A stretch of DNA of 64,000 nt. Source: CAWAMD01 sp963783045 (GTDB lineage: Bacteria; Actinomycetota; Nitriliruptoria; Nitriliruptorales; Nitriliruptoraceae). Positions 1 to 6,964 of this stretch are shown piece by piece. The stretch lies in the NCBI GenBank assembly GCA_963783045.1, contig CAWAMD010000003.1, positions 136,173-200,172 of the forward strand, written 5' to 3'. Position numbers and translations under genes: made by a program. The notes beneath the pieces are model-generated. The model ran no database searches. It worked only from the letters and a program-made list of their open reading frames with translations, and was not told where the DNA came from. Within the stretch, counting starts at the first letter, position 1, and each line of letters begins with the position of its first letter.

Positions 1-2
1 TC

Positions 3-131
3 GACCACCTGGTCATCGGCCACCAACGGTGGACCTCGCTGGCCCGCCGTGGCGTCCTCATGCAGGACGCGCAACAGCAATGGTCCATGGACGAGCCGAT
101 GGCCATCAACGGCGCGGCGAGACGCGCATGA
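3..131 (+). CDS. RadC/JAB-like protein, C-terminal fragment
   Basis: An open frame runs in from the window edge and stops with TGA at 129-131. The visible 42 residues begin DHLVIG and continue through SLARRGVLM, which resembles the end of the JAB/MPN metalloprotease fold of RadC-like proteins, where a DHLIIG-type strand follows the zinc ligands. The zinc-binding motif itself would lie upstream of the window. Its stop overlaps the next start (ATGA), so the two are probably co-transcribed. RadC-like genes are common accessory genes of integrative elements. The assignment rests on a short C-terminus only. Confidence 0.45.
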   Translation, partial: DHLVIGHQRWTSLARRGVLMQDAQQQWSMDEPMAINGAARRA

Positions 132-379
132 GCAGCCGGACCCGCTACATCGTCGTCTCCTGGGTCGACCAGCGAGGTCAGAAGCGCGGGCGCCACCCTG
201 CCACGCGTGAGTACGGCGTCGCCAGCTCGAAGCAGGGGGCCATCAGGCTGGCCGAGCGGGTGCTCCCACCCGACGCTGAGTACATCGTGACCACCGTGAC
301 GCGGACCGTGCACCACGGCCGGACCCCCTCTGTCGAGCCGCCGGCACCCGAACGGTCGCAGCCGGGACGGAGCCGATGA
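128..379 (+). CDS. small hypothetical protein (83 aa)
   Basis: The ATG at 128 overlaps the stop of the preceding gene by four bases (ATGA), which is why I prefer it to the upstream in-frame ATG at 29. The product is small and basic, starting MSSRTRYIVVSW, with a compact beta-alpha-beta pattern over the first 55 residues and a proline-rich, basic tail. No family recognised. It lies just upstream of the excisionase and integrase of element A, and its position suggests an element-maintenance or regulatory gene, but nothing in the sequence proves that. Confidence 0.45.
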   Translation: MSSRTRYIVVSWVDQRGQKRGRHPATREYGVASSKQGAIRLAERVLPPDAEYIVTTVTRTVHHGRTPSVEPPAPERSQPGRSR

Positions 380-398
380 GCATGACCGTTGCCGCCCG

Positions 399-407
399 TT
401 ATCCACA
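399..407 (+). promoter_or_regulatory. DnaA-box-like 9-mer
   Basis: The 9-mer TTATCCACA is an exact match to the classical DnaA box. It sits in the 136-base gene-free stretch between the small hypothetical gene and the excisionase of element A. A single box is weak evidence for replication control and may be chance. The remainder of 380-515 shows no other convincing feature apart from the AGGAGG-type ribosome site just before 516. Confidence 0.25.
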
Positions 408-515
408 GCTTCCCGCATCCCGAGCCTGCGCCCGGCCACATCGCTGCCACACTCGAAGGACATCCGGCCACCGGCAGCTGAGCGCAGGTCATGACACCCA
501 TCAGGAGGCATCGCG

Positions 516-728
516 ATGACCGCGCTGGAGGAACTGCCACCGACGATCGCCGTGGAGGAAGCCGGGCGGCTCCTCGGCCTCAGCCGCACATCCGCCTACG
601 GAGCTGCGGCGCGGGGCGAGCTGCCAACCATCCGACTCAACGGTCGGCTCCATGTCCCCACGGCGCGACTCCGAGCCCTGCTCGGCGTCGACGACGGGGG
701 CGAGGACCAGCTGCAAGAAGCGGGATGA
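516..728 (+). CDS. xis: MerR-type excisionase (element A)
   Basis: A 70-residue protein with the helix-turn-helix of excisionase/MerR-like DNA-binding proteins (pattern IAVEEAGRLLGLSRTSAYGA, then GELPTIRLNGRLHVPTARL). The family binds at attachment sites and steers the partner tyrosine recombinase toward excision. A clear AGGAGG stands 7 bases before the ATG. The integrase starts 24 bases downstream. It is clearly paralogous to the protein at 59689-59937, which precedes the integrase of element B. Confidence 0.8.
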   Translation: MTALEELPPTIAVEEAGRLLGLSRTSAYGAAARGELPTIRLNGRLHVPTARLRALLGVDDGGEDQLQEAG

Positions 729-752
729 GCCAACCGGGCCAGGAGGTCCACC

Positions 753-2009
753 ATGAAGGGCCGCGTCTTCAAGCGGTGTACCCAGTGCCCGAAGCGCTCC
801 AAGTACCGGGAGGGCGACCGGCGCTGCCCAAACTGCGGTGGCACAGAGTTCACCTGGTACTTCTCGGTCGACCTCGGCAAGAAGGCCAACGGCAAGCGCA
901 ACCGCAAGGACAAGGGCGGGTTCTCCACCAAGCGAGACGCAGAACGGGCCTTGCGCGACCTGCTCACGAAGGCTGACCGGGGCAGCGTCATCGAGAGCAG
1001 CAAGCTCACGGTCGCTCAGTTCCTCTGCGACGAGTGGCTGCCTGCCATGCAGATGAGCATCGAGAAGACGACCTGGGTCGGCTACCAGGGCAACGTCGAC
1101 CGCTACATCATCCCGCGCATCGGCGAGATCGCTCTCCGTGATCTCAAGCCCCCGAAGATCAACTGGCTCTACGCGGACGTTCGGGACAACGGGCGGTCCA
1201 GGGGTACGGGAAAGCTGTCCCTCAAGACCGTCCGCGAGGTCCACGTCACCCTCCACCGAGCGCTGGAGGACGCCGTTCGCTGGGACTACCTCGACAACAA
1301 CCCCGCGAGCCGAGCAAACGCCCCATCGGCCACGGCAGCCAAGAACCAGCGCAAGAAGGCGATCAAGACGTGGACCGCCTCCGAAGTGAACGCATTCGCC
1401 AAGCTTCACGCGGATCACCCCTTCTTCGTCCTATGGCTGCTCGCGGCATCCACCGGCATGCGCCGCTCCGAGCTCCTCGGCCTGCGGTGGAAGGACGTCG
1501 ACCTCGAGAACAGCCGGCTGGCCGTCCGGCAGGTACTCGTGAAGGTCGGCGGCAAGGGCGAGTTCAAGGACGCCCCGAAGTCGGCACACGGATTTCGAAC
1601 GATCCGTCTCCCTGGGAGCGTCGTCGCGTCCCTCCGGGACGCACGCCAGACGCAGATCGCTGTCAGGCTTGGGTCATCCGTGTGGCATGACCTCGACCTC
1701 GTGTTCTGTCGTGACGATGGCCTCCCGTTTCATCCGGACTACGTGACCGAGACCGTGCGGGAGATGATCGAGGCCAGTGGACTGCCGCCCATTCGACCCC
1801 TGCAGGACCTCCGCCACACCCACGCGACGCTCCTGCTCGCCGACGGCGCCAACGCGAAGGTCGTCCAGGAACGGCTCGGACATCACTCGCACTCGTTCAC
1901 CGCGGACACCTACCAGCACGTCATGCCCGGAATGGACGAGGCCGTCGCGAACCAGTTCGAGGACCTCGTGTTCGGCGACGACGCGCCCGAGGGAAGCGCG
2001 GACAATTGA
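753..2009 (+). CDS. int: zinc-ribbon tyrosine integrase (element A)
   Basis: A 418-residue phage-type tyrosine recombinase that should catalyse integration and excision at the tRNA-Met attachment site. Residues 1-35 carry two CxxC pairs (CTQC and CPNC), a zinc ribbon in front of the arm-binding AP2-like strands (WYFSVDLG). A SAM-like core-binding domain follows around 85-185. The catalytic domain shows the first Arg in TGMRRSELLGLRW, a DLRHTHATLL box with the second Arg and its His, LGHHSHSF, and the nucleophile Tyr in TYQHV near residue 390. The frame is intact. It forms an operon-like pair with the excisionase. The SIR2 gene lies convergently downstream, between it and the attachment site. 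Confidence 0.9.
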   Translation: MKGRVFKRCTQCPKRSKYREGDRRCPNCGGTEFTWYFSVDLGKKANGKRNRKDKGGFSTKRDAERALRDLLTKADRGSVIESSKLTVAQFLCDEWLPAMQMSIEKTTWVGYQGNVDRYIIPRIGEIALRDLKPPKINWLYADVRDNGRSRGTGKLSLKTVREVHVTLHRALEDAVRWDYLDNNPASRANAPSATAAKNQRKKAIKTWTASEVNAFAKLHADHPFFVLWLLAASTGMRRSELLGLRWKDVDLENSRLAVRQVLVKVGGKGEFKDAPKSAHGFRTIRLPGSVVASLRDARQTQIAVRLGSSVWHDLDLVFCRDDGLPFHPDYVTETVREMIEASGLPPIRPLQDLRHTHATLLLADGANAKVVQERLGHHSHSFTADTYQHVMPGMDEAVANQFEDLVFGDDAPEGSADN

Positions 2010-2111
2010 CGACCCGCCAAGGCGACAGCGCGAACACGAAGCCATACGACGCGGACGTCTCCGACGAAGGCCCACAGCCGGCGCGAACACGATGCGATCG
2101 CCGACGGAGGT

Positions 2112-3878
2112 CTACAGCATGCCTTTCCGGGACTGTGCGATCAGCTCCGCGTAGGACGCTCGCGCGGCCTCCCACCTGGCGTCGTCGCCGACCAGGCAGG
2201 CCAACTCCGACTTTCGTGAATTGGCCGACGAGGAGATGGGATCCCGCTGGGCATGTTGATGACGCCAGCGAAGTCGGCCGACGTAGGGCGTCGGAATCCA
2301 CGCAGCCCCCTCCTCGGCGGGATGCTCACGGAGGTCAGCAACGAGCGCGCCAGCCAAGTACTCGAACTGATCGAACGCCTCGTCGTATCGGCGGTCACTG
2401 TCGAGGTAGTCCCTCAGAGGAACCCGCAGGATGTCGTGCAGATAATCCGAATGGGGCGTGTGTCGCTTGTTCGCGGGCTCACGCTCGCCAGTGGCCAGCC
2501 ACTGGGCGAGCCCGGCGGCGTCCTCGAAGACACGGAACGGATGGAGCGCCGTGACGAGCCGCTCAGCCTCATTGCCGTCGCGCCACCGCGGTTCAAGGGC
2601 CGCGTCGCGGACCATCTGCCAGTTGCTGCTACTCACCGCACCGAGGCCAAGCGCGTAGAAGCACAGCAGCGCGGGATAGCGCCGTAGGGCGAGCAAGGCC
2701 GTCAGCCCGCTGCGATCGCCATCGTGGCTGACGATGAACTCGAGCGCGCGAACGGCGAGTTGTCGGTGGCGTTCGGAGTCACCATGGGCACCCAGGGTGG
2801 CCAGAACGTGGAGCAGCGTCTCGGTGTCGGCCTCATATCGGTGGACGATGTCCTTGGCCCCGTCGACGCTGACATTGCTTACTGGATAGCGCTCTTGCTC
2901 ATGCGTGCGATCCCGCAGCCGCCGCGCTTCTTCCATGACAGTGTCGGTGAGCCGGATGCGGTCGCGTTCGTCGGGTAGGTAGCGCTTCACGGCTGCGACA
3001 GCAAGATCAACGCTCGCCGGGTGTGGACGGGCGACCTCCCCGAGGATCGCGACCTTGTCAGCCACTGCTGCGAAGAACGAGGCCGCATCTTCAATCGGCA
3101 CCACGACGGCCTCACGGTGCGCGACAAGCGGTTTGGCCTCGTCGGCAACTCGGCCATGCCGGGCGGCCCAGAAGGTGCGGTAGCGCCGGTTCGGCGCCCG
3201 CAGAATGGCCTCCCTCAGCGCTGCGTCCCACACGCCCGACCACCCGCAAACGACGAGGCCGAACTCATCGAGGATGCGGTCGAGCAACGCGTCGATGGCC
3301 GGGTCGTACGCCTCCAGCTCAGTGAGCGTGTTGAGCAACCGCGTGTCGCGGTAATCACCGTGGAGCTTGAGGACGATGACGCGCCCATGCGTGAGAGGAA
3401 CGCCGCCGCGGATGGCATCCGGTGAGCTCCACACATCATGAGCAACGCCCGCACCTACAAGCGCTTGCTCGGTCAACGTGTCGAAGTTCGTGGTCAGGAC
3501 GATCCGAACGATCCCGCGGGCAGCGAGATCGGCCACAGCGTGGTGCGCTCGGGTCGGCTGCTTGACGCCCTGCTCTCGCTCGTCGGCGGTGGGCTCGAAG
3601 TAGCCGCGCAGGATTGCCTGGCGCTCGGCCGCAGTGGGAGCGAGCTTCTCGAGCACCTCGGAGTAGTCAGGATCCTCGCTGTACGTCTCGTGGTACCAGC
3701 CGGCGGGGTCGGCCGGCACCTCGCCCATCGCCGCGGCGGCCAGTCTCGTGATGAGGTCGACCGTGACCTCCCAGCCCGTCGGGATCTCGGCGTCACGGCT
3801 GACACCGGACCCGAGCAGCACGGCGTATACGCCGGGCGCGTCGTGCAGCGCCAGGGAGAGCTCGGTCGTGGGATCCAT
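2112..3878 (-). CDS. SIR2-domain defence protein
   Basis: About 588 residues from the ATG at 3878; the frame is also open upstream to 4010, but the SIR2 fold begins right after 3878 (MDPTTELSLALHD). The N-terminal 280 residues are a sirtuin-like NAD-binding domain: LLGSGVSRDAEIPTGWEV (glycine-rich loop), LTTNFDTLTEQAL (TNFD), VLKLHGDYRDTR (LHG) and VVCGWSGVWDAAL. The rest is alpha-helical without a known motif. SIR2 domains of this kind act in anti-phage systems by depleting NAD, either alone or with a partner; no partner is adjacent. It occupies the slot between integrase and attachment site, as the GmrSD gene does in element B. No strong ribosome site was seen. Confidence 0.8.
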   Translation of the reverse strand: MDPTTELSLALHDAPGVYAVLLGSGVSRDAEIPTGWEVTVDLITRLAAAAMGEVPADPAGWYHETYSEDPDYSEVLEKLAPTAAERQAILRGYFEPTADEREQGVKQPTRAHHAVADLAARGIVRIVLTTNFDTLTEQALVGAGVAHDVWSSPDAIRGGVPLTHGRVIVLKLHGDYRDTRLLNTLTELEAYDPAIDALLDRILDEFGLVVCGWSGVWDAALREAILRAPNRRYRTFWAARHGRVADEAKPLVAHREAVVVPIEDAASFFAAVADKVAILGEVARPHPASVDLAVAAVKRYLPDERDRIRLTDTVMEEARRLRDRTHEQERYPVSNVSVDGAKDIVHRYEADTETLLHVLATLGAHGDSERHRQLAVRALEFIVSHDGDRSGLTALLALRRYPALLCFYALGLGAVSSSNWQMVRDAALEPRWRDGNEAERLVTALHPFRVFEDAAGLAQWLATGEREPANKRHTPHSDYLHDILRVPLRDYLDSDRRYDEAFDQFEYLAGALVADLREHPAEEGAAWIPTPYVGRLRWRHQHAQRDPISSSANSRKSELACLVGDDARWEAARASYAELIAQSRKGML

Positions 3879-3931
3879 GAGCCGCAGGATGCCTGATGTT
3901 GCCACGGGCCGCCTGGCGAGAAGTCGGTTGT

Positions 3932-3966
3932 CCCGCCACAGCTGGCCCGCCACAGCTGGCCCGCCA
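3932..3966. repeat. 14-bp tandem direct repeat near the att site
   Basis: The 14-base unit CCCGCCACAGCTGG is present twice in full (3932-3945, 3946-3959) and partly a third time to 3966. It lies about 95 bases inside the tRNA junction, just upstream of the SIR2 start. It could be an integrase arm-type or excisionase site, an operator of the SIR2 gene, or a chance duplication. Confidence 0.5.
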
Positions 3967-4000
3967 GCGAGTCCTGGATTCGAGACGGCCAGGAGGATCT

Positions 4001-4022
4001 TGGAGGCCATATGGAGGCCATA
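4001..4022. repeat. 11-bp direct repeat pair, candidate arm-type sites (element A right end)
   Basis: TGGAGGCCATA occurs twice head to tail (4001-4011, 4012-4022), one helical turn apart, directly before the hairpin and the tRNA fragment. The paired 11-bp spacing and the position match the GGCACTCAT pairs of element B, so I read it as the arm-type binding site of integrase A. This is inference from layout. Confidence 0.45.
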
Positions 4023-4028
4023 GATCGG

Positions 4029-4052
4029 AAAACCCCCGAATTCGGGGGTTTT
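4029..4052 (-). terminator. rho-independent terminator downstream of the tRNA-Met fragment
   Basis: A perfect 24-base palindrome, AAAACCCCCGAA followed by TTCGGGGGTTTT. Read on the minus strand it follows the tRNA 3' end by 5 bases and ends in a T run, as expected for a terminator of a minus-strand tRNA transcript. It is palindromic, so it could also stop plus-strand transcription. Confidence 0.75.
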
Positions 4053-4057
4053 CGTAG

Positions 4058-4102
4058 TAGCGGGGGCAGGATTGAACCTGCGACCTCCGGGTTATGAGCC
4101 CC
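4058..4102 (-). other. tRNA-Met(CAT) 3' half, attachment-site junction
   Basis: On the minus strand this reads as the 3' half of a methionine tRNA: the anticodon loop CTCATAA with its 3' stem, the variable AGGTCG, a T arm GCAGG-TTCAAT-CCTGC and the acceptor strand CCCCGCT-A. No matching 5' acceptor strand (AGCGGGG) or D arm exists upstream, so this is not a full gene but the identity block left by integration into the anticodon loop. The T loop has six bases where seven (TTCAAAT) are expected, so one A of a run is missing. It marks the boundary between element A and element B. Confidence 0.8.
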
Positions 4103-4217
4103 GAAGAGCTCGTCCCACCCCGGACCAGCCGACCCCAGAACATGCCGCTGACCAGCACAAACGCACTTTCCGTATCCCTCGTGGTCCCCGTCGAGACCGG
4201 TGTGTCTCAGGAATCCT

Positions 4218-4239
4218 GGCACTCATCCGGCACTCATCG
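4218..4239. repeat. left-end arm-type direct repeat (element B)
   Basis: GGCACTCATCC at 4218-4228 is followed at once by GGCACTCATCG at 4229-4239. The same pair, GGCACTCATTC plus GGCACTCAT, recurs at 63948-63967 in the same orientation and spacing. Identical paired repeats near both ends are typical of arm-type integrase sites. No gene lies between the tRNA fragment and 4270. Confidence 0.7.
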
Positions 4240-4270
4240 GCGCCAGCGTGCGAGTCCCCAATTCCGCCAC

Positions 4271-5305
4271 CTAGTCGACGACGATGGCGACGCTGAACCG
4301 AGCCCTCGTGGCCGCGACGTACAGGGATGCTGGAGCCCCAAGGGCCGCCAGGTCGCCAGAGGTCGCGTACTCCCGCATGGGGCCCGTCGGGAAGAGGAGC
4401 ACACGGTCGAACGTGTTGCCCTTGGAGACACCGATGTTCATGGCGGGAAGTCCCATCGTGTCTCTGTCGCGCCGCAATCGAAGGACGGTCGGCCCGTACT
4501 CGGCGTAGTAGTCGGCCACGTCCTCCTTGTTCAGGAGGAAGACACCATCGTGGCCGGTATCTGCCACGTCAACCGACGTCGTCGCCGGCATGCCCGGGTA
4601 CAGCGCGTCCGCGAAGTCGCAGACTGCCTGGTGGCACCGGTAGCTCTCCGTTCGATCGATCCGATTGCATCGACCGTCGCGCTCGTCGAGCCAGTCGACG
4701 ATGCCCATTCCCCGGTACTTCTTGTTCTTGTTCGATGGATAGGTGGCGAAGGTGTGCTGCCGCGGGTCGCCCACCATGAGGAGGTTCACTTCAGCATCGA
4801 GTAGCAAGTCGAGGAACTCCAGGTCCCATCCAGCCAAGTCCTGCAGCTCATCGATGAGCACGGTGCCGTAGATCCGCGAGAGTCTTCGGATGACGGCCCC
4901 GCGTGACGCGGAGTTCGCAGCGACGACCAAGTCTGCGAGATGCTTGCGGTAGACGTCACCGGACCCGTCGACGTAGTACCGCCGGGGGAAGGCCTTCCGC
5001 GTGTAGTCGGGGTGGTCCCCGTCGAAGTTGAGGCCCCGCAGGATGTGAGTCCGGCCCAAGACAGACGCTTGATACGGCTTTGCCCCGTGGGCGATGAGGA
5101 ACGCGAACCATGACATCAGATCGATGTGGGCGGGCACGGTCCCGCACAGGTCCTCTATACGCCGGCGGATCTGTTCGAGGTTCGCGTTCGTGTAGGTCGT
5201 GATCAGCACGCGCCCTTCGGCCTCGAGTGCCGTGTCGATCACCAGCTGAGTTTTCCTCGAGCCGGCCGCCGCCAGGACCCCGACGTTCGGGCTAGCGGCA
5301 AACAT
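4271..5305 (-). CDS. gajB-like: UvrD/GajB-like superfamily 1 helicase
   Basis: A 344-residue SF1 helicase with a P-loop near the N-terminus (AAAGSRKTQ, with Arg where the family usually has Gly), motif Ia (LITTYTNANL), DEQD-like motif II (VLIDELQDLAG), motif III (MVGDPRQHTF) and motif VI (YVAATRARFS). It starts 14 bases inside the 3' end of the OLD nuclease gene, so the pair is translationally coupled. An OLD nuclease followed by a UvrD-type helicase is the Gabija layout, in which the helicase partners the nuclease in anti-phage defence. It is shorter than the roughly 500-residue GajB I know, mainly through reduced accessory domains. Frame intact. Confidence 0.7.
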   Translation of the reverse strand: MFAASPNVGVLAAAGSRKTQLVIDTALEAEGRVLITTYTNANLEQIRRRIEDLCGTVPAHIDLMSWFAFLIAHGAKPYQASVLGRTHILRGLNFDGDHPDYTRKAFPRRYYVDGSGDVYRKHLADLVVAANSASRGAVIRRLSRIYGTVLIDELQDLAGWDLEFLDLLLDAEVNLLMVGDPRQHTFATYPSNKNKKYRGMGIVDWLDERDGRCNRIDRTESYRCHQAVCDFADALYPGMPATTSVDVADTGHDGVFLLNKEDVADYYAEYGPTVLRLRRDRDTMGLPAMNIGVSKGNTFDRVLLFPTGPMREYATSGDLAALGAPASLYVAATRARFSVAIVVD

Positions 5306-6893
5306 CTTGGATGTACTGGGGCATGGTGATCGAGGTGTCCGACTCGTAGATCTTCAGGGCGCTCTCGGTCTTCGTCTTCGTCATGCCTTCTACGGCTGAG
5401 TCAGTGTCCGCATAGTCGGTTCCGAGCGCGGAGTTGAGCACCGCCAGGTCATTGGCGTTCACGATCGCAGGCTCCAGGGTCTTCTCCTTCGTGGTGTCGG
5501 CGCCGTGGTGGAGCGTGATCCGACCTTCGACGAGGAAGCCGTCGAACATCGCTGTCATCTGCTGCTCGTCTCGCCCGTCGTTGTCGTGAACGGCCCAGAC
5601 GCGCCTCCCCAGCACCTTGGCGAGTTCCATGAATTGCTTGTGGGATGTCCCGACGGAAATGACATCGACTCCCGCGTCGAGCGGTTCGATGCCGTGCGCG
5701 TCGCGGTAGGCACGCTGAACAACCAACTCATCGGATGGTCCCTCCACGAGGATCGCGCCGTCTGCAAGAACAAGGCGCAGGGTGTCGTGGCCGGGGAGGC
5801 GCTTGAAGAACGCCACGGTGTCCTCCGACAACTCCGATAGCCGCACCGGGCCGCCCGTCGGTCCGAGCAGGATGGTGGTGTCGATGCCCAGCTTGTTGAG
5901 GACGTACGCACTGTGTGTGGCGATGATGACCTGCTTGCCCTCGCAGAGCTTCTCCACCCTCGGCAGCAGGTCCCGCAGACGGGCGAAGGAGAGAGTGCGT
6001 CTCGGGCTCCTCGATCATGACAATCTGCTTGTCATCCGCGTGACGCCCGATGGCCAACAGCGTCTTCAGGGTGTTCTGATCGCCCTTGCCGATGAACTGA
6101 AACGGCAGGTCGTCGAGATGGGCTACCAGGCTCGACTCCCAGGTGTAGCGCTGCGAGATGTCGATACTCAGGCTGAGTTCGCGATCGGTCAGCTCACCGT
6201 TGTCAGCGCGGAGGCGTTCATTGATGCTCTTCACTGAAGCGCGGTCGTCGAACTCCTCCCGAAGACTTCGGTACTCGCGCGACAGCTCGACGCGCTCTCT
6301 GGGCTCCAGGTATGTCCGGATGATGTGCTGGAGATGGTGGTCCACACCCGAGTGAAGACGAATGCTGGTCGGGTCGATGACGGCCACGGCAGCCGGGAGA
6401 CTGCGGCGGGTGACTGCGCCACGGAGAATCCAAGCCACTCGACCTTGTAGTACTCGGTCGGAACGAGACGAACGTGCTCGGGCATGCCGACGAAGGCCTC
6501 GTACTCGTCGTGGAAGTCGGCGTTGAACACGGCTTGGATACGGACGCCACACGCATCCTCCCCCGTAAGGTTGTTCGTGCCTCTCAGCACCTCGAACTCA
6601 CCATCGAGGTCCTTGAAGAAGACCTCGATGACCACGGTCGGAGGCGGCTTCGGCTGCTCGGAGGCCAGAGCCGCGACGTACTCAGCGGTTGCAGCCTGAT
6701 TGACGAGGTAGGGCGTCAGGCCATCGGACAACCAGCGGCCGTTCAGCCTTCCCGTCAACGCGAGGTTGATGGCCTCGATGACCGTCGACTTGCCGGTGTC
6801 GTTATTGCCAACCAGCACGTTGAGGCCGTCGTTGAGCGTCAGCTCGAAGTCCCGCATCCGTCGGTAGTTGCGGATCAGGACCTTGTCGATCAT
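5292..6893 (-). CDS. gajA-like: OLD-family ATPase-TOPRIM nuclease, GajA-like (frameshifted)
   Basis: Three collinear pieces in different frames make a protein of about 533 residues. The N-terminus has an ABC-type ATPase start (MIDKVLIRNYRRMRDFELTL, Walker A GNNDTGKST). The middle holds the signature and Walker B region (FIGKGDQNTLKTLLAIG, IVMIEEPETHS). The C-terminus holds the ABC His switch (IIATHSAYVL) and a TOPRIM nuclease domain with LVEGPSDELV and VHDNDGRDE. This is the OLD/GajA architecture; in Gabija it nicks DNA when nucleotide pools fall. Frame breaks lie near 6420 and 6000. The ATG at 6893 is the natural start, 71 bases after the stop of the pilus operon on the same strand. Confidence 0.7.
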
Positions 6894-6964
6894 GCGGTCA
6901 CCTCGCTCGGGTCTGGTCGCGACCGTAGGACCAGCGCTGCGGATCGCTGAGCACCCTCTGCCGT

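Noticed and set aside
4243..4270. tRNA-like 3' end (GTGCGAGTCCCCAATTCC followed by GCCACC)
   Set aside because: It resembles a T arm and acceptor end, but no anticodon arm or pairing 5' strand is present nearby and the T loop begins TGC instead of TTC; it is probably coincidence or a very old remnant.
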